A DNA stretch of 64,000 nt, taken from positions 186,001-250,000 of the forward strand of contig NZ_VOBR01000007.1 of assembly GCF_007845675.1 (NCBI RefSeq), written 5' to 3'. Each line of letters begins with the position of its first letter. The first letter of the stretch is position 1. This stretch comes from Lentzea tibetensis (lineage in GTDB: Bacteria > Actinomycetota > Actinomycetes > Mycobacteriales > Pseudonocardiaceae). A program made the position numbers and the translations under genes. The notes under the pieces were generated by a model. That model was not told the origin of the DNA, made no database searches, and saw nothing but the letters and a program-made list of their open reading frames with translations. Below are positions 9,435 to 17,359 of this stretch, piece after piece.

Positions 9435-10628
9435 TCAACTGGCCAGCTCGTGCAGCAGCGCCGTGGCGGTGTCGACACCACGGGCGAAAGCGCGCAGCGA
9501 GAGGCGTTCGTTCGGCGCGTGCATGCGGTCGTCGGGGAGCGCGAAACCCAGCAGCAGCACCGGGATGCCGCGTTCGGCGAAGCGGCCGACCACCGGGATG
9601 GTGCCCCCGGACCTGGTCAGCGCGGGGGAGCGCCCGAACCCCCGCCGGCAGGCCCGCACGGCCGCGCGCACCGCCCACCCGTCAGTGTCCAGCGTGACCG
9701 GCACCGCGGAAGCCTTGCGGCGCAAAGTGATCCGCACACCGGACCGGGTGCGTTCGCGGAAGAAGCGCCGCACCTCCCGTTCGACCGCCTCCGGCCGCTG
9801 ACCGGCACCGAGCCGGATGTCCAGCGCCGCGAACGCCCGCGCGGGCACCACCCCGGCACCGGTGCCCGCCCGCAACGCGGTGACGGTCAGAGCCGGCCCC
9901 CGCGTGTGGTCGCGGGCCGGCCGCAGCACCGGGTGCTCACCCAGAGCGGCGAGCAACCGGGACAGCTCGAGCGCGGGCTGGGCGACCGCGCCGCCGTACG
10001 AGCCCGCGTGCAGGTCGGTGTCCGCGCCGCGGGCCAGCACGGTCAGCTTCACCGTGCCGCGCAACGAGATCGTCAACGCGGGCACGTCCGGGGCGGCCAT
10101 CCTGGTGTCGCTGATGACGACCAGGTCCGGGCGCGTCCGGTCGAGGAAACCGGCCGTGTGCACGCTGCCGATCTCCTCCTCCCCGTCGAACACGTACCGC
10201 ACGCTCACCGGCAGTCGTCCCGCGGTGCGCAGCCAGCTCTCGGCCGCGGCGACGTGCGTCAGCAGCTGCCCCTTGTTGTCGGAGGTTCCCCTGCCCACCA
10301 GAAGGTCCCCGACCCGCGTCGGGTGGAACGGCGGGGAGTCCCACTCCCTCAACGGCCCCGGCGGCTGCACGTCGTAGTGCCCGTAGACGAGCACCCTGGC
10401 GTGCCGGTCACCGGCCACCACGAGCGGATGGCCGCCGGTGCAGACCATCCGCGCACCGGTCAGCCCGGCCCGCCGCAGCCTGCCGGTCAGCCACACCGCG
10501 GCACGACGCACGTCCGCGCGGTGCGCGGGATCCGCGCTGACGCTGGGGATGGCCGCGAGGTCGGCGACGTCCTGCACGAACCGTCGCCGGTGCCTCGCCG
10601 CGTATCCCAGCGCCCGCGCGAGACTCAT
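9435..10628 (-). CDS. M20-family metallopeptidase (dipeptidase type)
   Basis: 397-aa zinc peptidase. Metal-binding blocks are visible: LVYGHYDVQPP, GRGTSDNKGQLL, the catalytic pair in FDGEEEIGS, and the C-terminal His in APNERLS. Members remove N-terminal residues or cleave dipeptides in the cytoplasm. The ATG at 10628 overlaps the stop of the upstream gene, so it is co-translated within the acid-tail cluster. Substrate unknown; a link to processing the cluster's other products is speculation. Confidence 0.88.
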   Translation of the reverse strand: MSLARALGYAARHRRRFVQDVADLAAIPSVSADPAHRADVRRAAVWLTGRLRRAGLTGARMVCTGGHPLVVAGDRHARVLVYGHYDVQPPGPLREWDSPPFHPTRVGDLLVGRGTSDNKGQLLTHVAAAESWLRTAGRLPVSVRYVFDGEEEIGSVHTAGFLDRTRPDLVVISDTRMAAPDVPALTISLRGTVKLTVLARGADTDLHAGSYGGAVAQPALELSRLLAALGEHPVLRPARDHTRGPALTVTALRAGTGAGVVPARAFAALDIRLGAGQRPEAVEREVRRFFRERTRSGVRITLRRKASAVPVTLDTDGWAVRAAVRACRRGFGRSPALTRSGGTIPVVGRFAERGIPVLLLGFALPDDRMHAPNERLSLRAFARGVDTATALLHELAS

Positions 10629-11821
10629 CGCTTGTGCCCGTTGGCGGTCGCCAGCCCGCTGCCCTTGTAGACGCCGAGCCCACCGCGCTGCGAGTACGCG
10701 GGCCGCTCGGAGGCGGGCGTCGCCACACCGGCCGGACGGTGCTGGTCCCACGGCAGGACGCGTTCGGTCTCGGTGCGTTCCGCCACCCGCAGCGACTGCG
10801 CGGAGGTGATCCACTCCTCGGCCGGTTCCGCGGCTTCCAGCAGCAGCGTCTCGAACTCCGCACGGGTCGACTCCAGCAGGTGCGGACCGGCGAGCCAGCG
10901 CAGCACCTGCCGTCCGGTGACACCCATCCGCTGACGAGGCGACGTGACGAGCCGCTCGTCGAAGTAGCGGATCAGGACCTCGTCCACGACGTCCCACGCG
11001 TTGGCCGCGCCGAACAGGTCCTTGACGTCGTCGGCGTTGAGGATCTTGAAGGCCTCCTCCAGCAGCTGCATGACCTCGACGCGCAACACGTTGAGGTGAC
11101 CGTAGGAGGTGAACTTCAGGTTGTTGCGGAGGTCCAGCCCGGCCCTGCGGACGACGGCGATGCTGCCGAAGCTCGGGTCGTAGGACCGCGCCCGGATCAC
11201 GTCCGAGATCCGCTTGTCCCGCCAGAACAACGCGATCTGGTTGTTCAGGTGCACGAACAGCCGGTGGAAGTCGGTGTTCGGCCGCGAGTTCGCCGCGCCG
11301 GATCCCTTGCCGTAGCCCAGGATCCGCCGGTACGCGCCGATCCGGTCGCGCTTGGTGTACCGCAGCACGTCGCGCCGGTCGAACTTGTACAGCCCGAACG
11401 CGCCCACGCCGTCGGACAGCCGGATCGAACCGCCCTGGAACAGCTCCTGCAGCTTCTGCACCACGCGGAACACGCCGATCCGCTCGTGCTGGTACAGGTA
11501 GTACAGGTCGCCGACCGCGTAGATCCGTTCGGACGCGACGTTCTCGTCGTAGCTCTCCACCCCGCGCGGCAGGCTGGTCTGGCCGAGCGTCGCGGCGGCT
11601 TCCGGCCCGATGCCGACGAGCTGGCCGAGACCTCCGTCCGGTACGGCGGGCTTGGCCCGCTCGGCCGTCTCGACGCTCTCCAGCATGTCGTCGATCTGCC
11701 GGATGAGCGAGTCCGCGAGCTGCGGGTTGACCGTGAGCTCGCCGGCCAGCTTGTTGGCGACCTGCCCGCGCAGTGCCGCCACCCGGTCGAAGAGCTCCTT
11801 GTACTCCTTCTCGGTTGCCAT
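10625..11821 (-). CDS. Unknown protein of acid-tail cluster (398 aa)
   Basis: I do not recognise this protein. It has a helical N-terminus (residues 1-60), an aromatic- and Arg-rich middle (IYAVGDLYYLYQHERIGVFR, then LFQGGSIRLSDG), a helical second half, and a basic, Gly-rich disordered tail. No catalytic motif, membrane segment or signal peptide is seen. The start ATG at 11821 has GGGGGATCGAG before it. The stop overlaps the M20 gene by 4 nt, and it follows the 450-aa gene by 10 nt. Confidence 0.75.
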   Translation of the reverse strand: MATEKEYKELFDRVAALRGQVANKLAGELTVNPQLADSLIRQIDDMLESVETAERAKPAVPDGGLGQLVGIGPEAAATLGQTSLPRGVESYDENVASERIYAVGDLYYLYQHERIGVFRVVQKLQELFQGGSIRLSDGVGAFGLYKFDRRDVLRYTKRDRIGAYRRILGYGKGSGAANSRPNTDFHRLFVHLNNQIALFWRDKRISDVIRARSYDPSFGSIAVVRRAGLDLRNNLKFTSYGHLNVLRVEVMQLLEEAFKILNADDVKDLFGAANAWDVVDEVLIRYFDERLVTSPRQRMGVTGRQVLRWLAGPHLLESTRAEFETLLLEAAEPAEEWITSAQSLRVAERTETERVLPWDQHRPAGVATPASERPAYSQRGGLGVYKGSGLATANGHKR

Positions 11822-11831
11822 CTCGATCCCC

Positions 11832-13184
11832 CTACTTGCCGGACCGCTTGGCGCGCGACCGCGGTGTGTTCGGTGTGGACAGTTCCGCCTTGAGCCGCGC
11901 GACCAGCTCGTCGAGCTGGCCGTCGGACAGCTTCGCGGACCCGTTGGACTGCGGGACGACGTCGTCCTCGTGGTGCACGTTCTCGGCGATCCGGACGATC
12001 TCCTGCAGGTCGTCGTGCAGCTCGTCGATCGCCACCTGCACGCGCCTGCTGAAGAACCCGGCCGGGAGCGTGTTGCGGAAGCTCACCGTGTCGTCCTCTG
12101 CAGGGACCGGGGTGGTGCGCCTCGGCAACGCCCGCACCAGTCGCTCGAGCCTCCTCGCGACGAAGACGAACGCGTTGTCCACGCCGTCCTTGCCCAGCTC
12201 GGCCATCTTCTTGCCGTCGTTGAGCGCGAACTCGTGCACCCAGCGGGTCAGTCCGCCGAGGGTGATCGACCCGCCGAGCTGCGCGGGAACCGGCACCCTG
12301 AGCACCTCGCGCTCACCCGCGGTGATCATCACCGAGTCGAGCGCCACCCACAGCTCGTCCACCTGCGCGGCGGTCGCGGCGAGCAGCTGCGACAACGCGA
12401 TCAGCGCGGGCCCGAAGAAGCCGTTGTCGTTGTCCGGGTCGAACGGGTCGATCTTGCGCTTGACCCGCGTCCACCCGTCGTACAGCCCGACGTTCCAGTC
12501 CACCAGCGTGATGAACGAGGTCTGCACCCGCTCTTCCTCGATGGTGTTGACCAGCCGGGAGATCATGCCGAACTCGTCCCGCAGCCTGCCGAGGTGGCCG
12601 CCGACGTTCTCGTCGGTGATGACGTCCGGTTCACCTTCGCCACCGCGCGGCGGGTCCAGCAGCATGTCGAACAGCTGGTCCACCTTCGGCACCCTGATCA
12701 ACGGGCTCTCGAACTCGCGCAGCAGCGCCTGCATGTCCTCGCGGACGAGACTGCGGAAACCCTCGGCGTCCTGCGGGTCGAAGTCCACCCGCAGCGGCGT
12801 CAGCGAGTCCAGCAGCGTCAGCGAGTCCTTCACCGCCGTCCGCGCGCGGGCGGCGAGCGACGCCTGACCCCCGGTCACCGCACCGAGATCGGCCTGCACC
12901 GCGTAACCACGCGGCCTCCAGTTCGCTTGCGTGTGCCCCTCGACCTGGGTGAGCTCGAAGCTCCCCGCCAGCGCCGCCGCGAACCCCTTGGCATCGCCCG
13001 GACGGAACTTCCAGCCCAGCACACTGCTGATCGCGTCGCTGGCCAGCCTGCCGAGCTCGCCCTCGCCGCGTTCCGTCGACGACGACGAGATCGTGCCGAC
13101 GTCCCTGGTGAGGATCGGGAACGCCGCGTCGATGTCGTGCGGGTTCTCGAGTGCGGCGCCGCGATCGGGCTCTTTGCTTGTCAT
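11832..13184 (-). CDS. Unknown protein of acid-tail cluster (450 aa)
   Basis: 450-aa cytoplasmic-looking protein of unknown function. The N-terminal 50 residues are polar and low-complexity. The remainder is mostly predicted helical, with a conserved-looking acidic stretch (DPFDPDNDNGFFGPALIAL, about residues 250-270) and a basic C-terminal tail. No NTPase, membrane or catalytic motif is seen. The ATG at 13184 overlaps the stop of the 149-aa gene upstream and is preceded by GGGGGAGG. Confidence 0.75.
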   Translation of the reverse strand: MTSKEPDRGAALENPHDIDAAFPILTRDVGTISSSSTERGEGELGRLASDAISSVLGWKFRPGDAKGFAAALAGSFELTQVEGHTQANWRPRGYAVQADLGAVTGGQASLAARARTAVKDSLTLLDSLTPLRVDFDPQDAEGFRSLVREDMQALLREFESPLIRVPKVDQLFDMLLDPPRGGEGEPDVITDENVGGHLGRLRDEFGMISRLVNTIEEERVQTSFITLVDWNVGLYDGWTRVKRKIDPFDPDNDNGFFGPALIALSQLLAATAAQVDELWVALDSVMITAGEREVLRVPVPAQLGGSITLGGLTRWVHEFALNDGKKMAELGKDGVDNAFVFVARRLERLVRALPRRTTPVPAEDDTVSFRNTLPAGFFSRRVQVAIDELHDDLQEIVRIAENVHHEDDVVPQSNGSAKLSDGQLDELVARLKAELSTPNTPRSRAKRSGK

Positions 13185-13630
13185 CGTGTTCCTCCCCCTT
13201 CGTCTGTGATCTCGCGCCAGCACCTCATCAGCGCGTCGCACACGGCCTGCATCGGCTCGGCGCACCTGGCTCCGCTGGAGATGACCGAACCGGCCCAGCC
13301 GCGCCACTCCGGTCCGTGGCCCCTGATGCCGGTCAGCAGGTCGCTGACCGCGAGGTAGGACCGCATGCGCTCCTCGTACCGCCTGCGCAGCGCCTCCAGC
13401 TCGACCGCCGCGCGGTAGACGTTCTCCGGACAGGGCCCGGAGTCGAGCGTCCGCAACGCACTGTCCAACCAGGACAGACCGTCCGAGATCGTGTCGCTCA
13501 CGTCGTCGGCGACGGCCAGTCCGCAACCGGCGGGCCGGTCCTCGGTGACCGTGACGATCAGCTCCCGCCACGAGTCGTGCAACCGGGCGACGGCCTCGCG
13601 CAGCAACGGGACCTCGGTCCGCACGCTCAT
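13181..13630 (-). CDS. Small helical protein of acid-tail cluster (149 aa)
   Basis: 149-aa predicted all-helical protein with five cysteines and conserved-looking tryptophans (HDSWREL, GPEWRGWAGS, CWREIT). Function unknown. Its ATG at 13630 overlaps the stop of the HExxH gene, and its own stop overlaps the next ATG, so it is tightly coupled in the operon. It could be a partner or chaperone of the neighbouring proteins (inference). Confidence 0.7.
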   Translation of the reverse strand: MSVRTEVPLLREAVARLHDSWRELIVTVTEDRPAGCGLAVADDVSDTISDGLSWLDSALRTLDSGPCPENVYRAAVELEALRRRYEERMRSYLAVSDLLTGIRGHGPEWRGWAGSVISSGARCAEPMQAVCDALMRCWREITDEGGGTR

Positions 13631-14949
13631 CGCGACCTCCTCCCCAGCTCCGTGAAGAAGTTGCGCATCAACCGGTCCGGGCTCGCCAGCCCGCGTTCCA
13701 CCGCGGTGCGCACGGCGCTGATCAGGAACCGCTCGGGCAGCACACCGGGGTCGACGCCCTCGGCGAGCCTGCCCGCCGCCTCCTCGATCATCACCTGCTC
13801 CTTCGGTTCGAAGCGCAGCACCGTCATCAGCGTGCGGTGCCCCAGCGACGGGAACTCCGTGCGGCACAACGCGTCCACCACGAGCGGTACCGCGGTGCGC
13901 GCGGTCTGCAGCAGCGGCCGCGGGATGTCCGATCCCCGCGTGTCCGGGTAGAGCGCGCGCCACGTGCGCCGGTACTGCTCGGCCTCCTCGGGAAAACCCA
14001 TGCGCCGCAACAGCTCGACGGACAGGAACGCGCGCAGGTACGGCGTCGGGTGGACGCCGCCGGGCAGGTAGCCCAACGTCTGGCGCCGCGAGCGGCCCAC
14101 CACGTCGAACAGCGACCCGACCGTGCCCGGACCACCGAGCAGCAGCCCGGCGAGGTCCGCGAAGATCTCGCGATTCCACCGGGTCCACGTGCTCGCGACC
14201 GACCGCGGCAACCCCGCGCCGAGCAACCGCTCGGCGATCCGCACCGGCACCACCTTCTGCAGCCCGAGGTCGTTCTGCAGGTTGTGGCTCACCTCGTGCA
14301 GGATCGCGCCGAGCGTCCACGGGTTCAGCAACCGGTGGTACGGCAGCTGGATCAGCGCGAACGGGTTGAGCTGCCGCCCGATCTTGCTCAGCCGGATCCC
14401 GCGCCGATAGGTGGCGGGGGAGAAGCCGGTGCGCATGTAGGCGAACGGTGGCGGCGCCGGAACCGACTTCGCCACGCCCACACCGAGGTACGCGTACTGG
14501 TAGCAGTCCAGTGCGATGCGGTCGCACGCCACCAGCCACGGCGCGAACGACGACTGGCGTTGCCCGAACAGCTCCAGGTAGAAGTCCCAGACCTGCTCGG
14601 TGGCGCGCACCCAGTCGTGCGCCTTCGACTTCAGCTCCAGCAGTGCCGTGACCCGTTCCCTGCTGGGGTCGTCGGCGGCGGCCTCGGCGGTGTCCTTCAG
14701 CTCCGCGATGACCCTGCCGAGCGGTGTGCGGAGCGTGCCGAGCAGTGCGTTGACCGCCTGGACGTGGCCCCGGCTCGGCCCGGTGGCCGGGTCGCCGAAC
14801 TCGTCGACGCGAAACGGGCGCAGCCCGGCCCGGTGCCGGGTGACGTTCTGCGCCTGGCTGAGCACCCAGGTGCGCAGGTGTTCCGACGGGACGGCGCCGC
14901 GCGCCGGTCCGGTCCGGCGTGCCTGCGGCGCGAGGAGCTCAGCGACCAT
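13627..14949 (-). CDS. HExxH zincin-like protein of acid-tail cluster
   Basis: 440 aa from the chosen ATG at 14949. A metallopeptidase-type HEVSH motif is at about residue 218, with a possible third ligand in REIFADLAG about 40 residues later, typical of zincins. Family not identified. There is no signal peptide, so any activity would be cytoplasmic or after non-classical export. The start is uncertain: the frame is open upstream through an Ala/Pro-rich stretch back to the previous stop region, with another GTG at 14970. It follows the 217-aa acidic protein by about 115 bases. Confidence 0.7.
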   Translation of the reverse strand: MVAELLAPQARRTGPARGAVPSEHLRTWVLSQAQNVTRHRAGLRPFRVDEFGDPATGPSRGHVQAVNALLGTLRTPLGRVIAELKDTAEAAADDPSRERVTALLELKSKAHDWVRATEQVWDFYLELFGQRQSSFAPWLVACDRIALDCYQYAYLGVGVAKSVPAPPPFAYMRTGFSPATYRRGIRLSKIGRQLNPFALIQLPYHRLLNPWTLGAILHEVSHNLQNDLGLQKVVPVRIAERLLGAGLPRSVASTWTRWNREIFADLAGLLLGGPGTVGSLFDVVGRSRRQTLGYLPGGVHPTPYLRAFLSVELLRRMGFPEEAEQYRRTWRALYPDTRGSDIPRPLLQTARTAVPLVVDALCRTEFPSLGHRTLMTVLRFEPKEQVMIEEAAGRLAEGVDPGVLPERFLISAVRTAVERGLASPDRLMRNFFTELGRRSR

Positions 14950-15064
14950 GTCGACGCCTGCCGGCGACACTGGCGCGGCGCGCGGCCCCGCCGCAGCGGC
15001 GGCGTTGCGGCGTGCGGTAACCGCCGGACTGGGTGGTGGTGCGGCGGCCGCCGGTGGTGCGGCG

Positions 15065-15718
15065 CTAGTGCCTGCGGTTGAGCTGGTTCGTCGCGCGCAC
15101 CGCGTCCGACTTGCCCGCGCCCAGCGTGTCGGCCATGTTCTTGCCGAACGTGCCGATGGCCCGGCGCGCGCTGATGTCCTTGCCGTCGGCCCACTGCCCG
15201 GCCAGGTCACCCGCGGTCTTCAGCACCGCGGACGGCACGGCCTTCACCAGCTGGCGGGTCTCCGGCCGGTTCCACAGCTGGCGGCCGACCTTCGCGACCC
15301 CCTTGATCAGCTGCGGCCCGAACTTCCTGATCACCGGCATCGCCTTGGGCAGCACCTTCGCGGCCAGCGGGATCAGCGCGCCGAGGAACGCCTCGGCCTC
15401 CGCCTCGCTCTCCGCGTTCGCGGCCTGGGTGGCGAAGTGGGCCATCAGCTCGGCGTCGCGGGCGATCCCGAGCCTGCTCGCGCGCAGGTTCGGATCCGCG
15501 AAGTCCTCGAACTCGAACTCCAGCTCGTCTTCGAACTCGAGCTCGTCCTCGTCTTCGAACTCCAGCTCGCGGACCAGTCCCTCGAACTCGCCCTCCCACT
15601 CGTGCTCGCCCTCGCACTCGTCCTCGAGCTCCAGCTCGTCCTCGAACTCGCCTTCCCACTCGAACTCGAGCTCGTCCTCCAGCTCGCCGTCGATGGTCGG
15701 GTACCTGTTGCGGCTCAT
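15065..15718 (-). CDS. Acid-tailed protein 2 (217 aa)
   Basis: Residues 10-73 are almost only Glu, Asp, Phe, Leu, Trp and Gly, in short alternating repeats such as ELEFEDE and EWEGEFE. Residues about 90-200 form a second region, AELMAHFATQAANAESEAEA, then a cationic amphipathic stretch (about 118-150) and a helical C-terminus. The region from residue 90 on resembles part of the neighbouring 348-aa protein. There is no signal peptide or enzyme motif. It lies 12 bases after that gene, in the same operon. I recall uncharacterised proteins of this composition in other soil bacteria but cannot name a family. Confidence 0.75.
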   Translation of the reverse strand: MSRNRYPTIDGELEDELEFEWEGEFEDELELEDECEGEHEWEGEFEGLVRELEFEDEDELEFEDELEFEFEDFADPNLRASRLGIARDAELMAHFATQAANAESEAEAEAFLGALIPLAAKVLPKAMPVIRKFGPQLIKGVAKVGRQLWNRPETRQLVKAVPSAVLKTAGDLAGQWADGKDISARRAIGTFGKNMADTLGAGKSDAVRATNQLNRRH

Positions 15719-15730
15719 GCGTTCCCCCTC

Positions 15731-16777
15731 CTAGAACTCGTTCTGCGCCACCGTGCGGACGCTCGCGGTGCGTCCGGCGGGTACGGCTCCCTTGGGCACC
15801 TTGACGTGCGAGACGACGCGGACGAGCCGCGAGCCGTTCGGCCCCGGAACCCGGATCGGCGTCGTGACCTGGACGGTCGAGCGGCCCGGTTGCTTCGCGA
15901 CCGCGCCCGGCACGACCGGCGCGCGCAGCGGTCCCGGATAGGTCGCGACCATGCCGAGCTGACGGGCCTTGCGCACCCCGCGCACGTGCTTGGTGAGCGC
16001 CTGCTGCGTGGCGCGCGGGTCGGCGAACACCCGCGTGGCGTGCGCTCCCATGGCGTGGCCGACGACCTGGCGGGTCAGCGGCTGCCCGGTGCGGGCGTAC
16101 TTCGTCAGCGTCTTCGCCGTGCTGTCCACGATGGACGGGACGACACCGGTGTACGGGCGGGTGGCCTTGTTGCGGTGCAACAGCTCGGCGAGCACCGACG
16201 CGCCGCACACGAGGTCCGCGTGCACCTGCCGCAGCGCGCGGCGGTCCGGCCTGGCGAGCAACGTGCTCGTGGCCGCGCCGACCAGTGCCTCGGCCTCGCT
16301 CTCCGACTCGCTCCGCGCGGCGCTCGCGGCGAACGCCTCGGCCTGGGCGCGGCTCGCGCTGACCGGCCGGGTCATCTCCTCCTCGAACTCGGCCTCGTCT
16401 TCGAGCTCGCTCTCCAGCAACGACCCGATCGCCTTGCCCGCGATTCCACCCAGCGGACCGCCGAGCGCCGTGCCGATCATGGGGGCGGCGATCTTCGCGA
16501 ACGGACGCAGCACCTTCAGTCCGCGTCCGGCGAGCCTGCCGACCTTGCGCAGGCCGCGGCCGATCTTCTTGAAGAACTCCTCGCCTTCGTCCTCGAGCTC
16601 CAGCTCGTCCTCGAACTCGTACTCGGCCTCGTACTCGCCCTGTCCGATCAGGGCTTCGAGTTCGTCTTCGAACTCGCTCTCGTACTCGCCTTCGAGCTCC
16701 TCCTCGGCCTCCAGCTCGTCCTCGCCTTCACCCAGGACGGTGCCGAGGAACTCCTCGTATTCCATCTGTCGGTTCAT
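15731..16777 (-). CDS. Acid-tailed protein 1 with basic/Gly-rich hydrophobic segment (348 aa)
   Basis: First gene of the minus-strand cluster. Residues 16-67 are a Glu/Asp/Tyr/Phe-rich tract. Residues 69-95 switch abruptly to a cationic amphipathic segment (FFKKIGRGLRKVGRLAGRG). Residues 96-121 are hydrophobic and Gly-rich (IGTALGGPLGGIAGKAIG). A second acidic tract (122-134) follows, then a core domain (145-250) shared with acid-tailed protein 2, and a basic C-terminus. The ATG at 16777 has AGGAG seven bases upstream. Function unknown; the layout looks like a membrane-active segment flanked by neutralising acidic tracts (inference). Confidence 0.78.
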   Translation of the reverse strand: MNRQMEYEEFLGTVLGEGEDELEAEEELEGEYESEFEDELEALIGQGEYEAEYEFEDELELEDEGEEFFKKIGRGLRKVGRLAGRGLKVLRPFAKIAAPMIGTALGGPLGGIAGKAIGSLLESELEDEAEFEEEMTRPVSASRAQAEAFAASAARSESESEAEALVGAATSTLLARPDRRALRQVHADLVCGASVLAELLHRNKATRPYTGVVPSIVDSTAKTLTKYARTGQPLTRQVVGHAMGAHATRVFADPRATQQALTKHVRGVRKARQLGMVATYPGPLRAPVVPGAVAKQPGRSTVQVTTPIRVPGPNGSRLVRVVSHVKVPKGAVPAGRTASVRTVAQNEF

Positions 16778-16993
16778 TTCGCAGCTCCTGTTCCCTGGAC
16801 TGGGAACATTCACCCGCACGCCCTGACCTGGGAAAAGTCACACATTCCCCTGCGGTGCGATCGCGCTACTGCACACGTGTGTCACACGTATCGGGGACGC
16901 GGCGAATGGCGGATTGCGCAACTCTGGTTACTGGAACCTTGCGCGTTTCGTCCGGGGGGACGGGTTCCGCACACGCCAGGGGAGGGCGTTTTC
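16778..16993. promoter_or_regulatory. Divergent control region of the acid-tail cluster
   Basis: The 216-bp gap between the divergent 348-aa gene and the LuxR-type gene. It contains the palindrome CACACGTGTG at 16872-16881, followed closely by a partial copy (CACACGTA), which could be an operator. No sure -35/-10 pair was found on either strand. The layout suggests that the LuxR-type protein controls the cluster, but this is inference. Confidence 0.4.
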
Positions 16994-17359
16994 ATGGATC
17001 CACAAGGGGTGATGGAGGACGACCGGGTCAGAGCGCTGCTGCGCGCGCTGGTGCGGCGAGTGCACGAGCTGGGGCCGTCGGGAGGGGTGCCGCTGCTCGA
17101 CACCGAGGAGCTGGGCGTCCGCTGCTTGCTGCTGCCGATGAATCCGGAACCGGTCGACGTGCTCAGTCCACGTGAGCGGGAAATAGCGAGGATGGTGGGG
17201 TTGGGGCACACGAACAAGATGATCGCGGCCGTGCTGGAGATCAGCCTCTACACGGTCTCGACGCACCTGCGCCGGATCTTCGCGAAGCTGGACGTGTCGA
17301 CCAGGGCGGCCATGGTCGCCGTGCTGTCCGACAACCACGGCCTGCCCAAGTCGGGCTAG
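16994..17359 (+). CDS. LuxR-type HTH protein
   Basis: 121-aa protein. Residues about 55-115 are a LuxR/GerE helix-turn-helix, with LSPREREIARMVGLGHTN, then KMIAAVLEIS and TVSTHLRRIFAKL. The N-terminal 50 residues are too short for a receiver domain, so it is a stand-alone DNA-binding protein or an orphan effector. GGAGGG lies seven bases before the ATG. It is divergent from the acid-tail cluster and is its likely regulator. It overlaps the convergent LLM gene by 4 nt. Confidence 0.85.
   Translation: MDPQGVMEDDRVRALLRALVRRVHELGPSGGVPLLDTEELGVRCLLLPMNPEPVDVLSPREREIARMVGLGHTNKMIAAVLEISLYTVSTHLRRIFAKLDVSTRAAMVAVLSDNHGLPKSG

Noticed and set aside
15490-15700. A short-repeat array (CTCGAACTC-like) as CRISPR
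   Set aside because: The repeats are codon repeats of the Glu/Phe-rich tail with no spacers of regular size.
8526-16777. A contractile injection or phage-tail cluster
   Set aside because: No sheath, tube, baseplate, spike or AAA+ ATPase gene is present, so I do not call it one.
14600-16993. Plus-strand frame running into the LuxR-type gene
   Set aside because: The part before 16994 is antisense to the acid-tail genes (low-complexity Leu/Val/Phe output from the Glu codons). The real start has a ribosome site at 16981.
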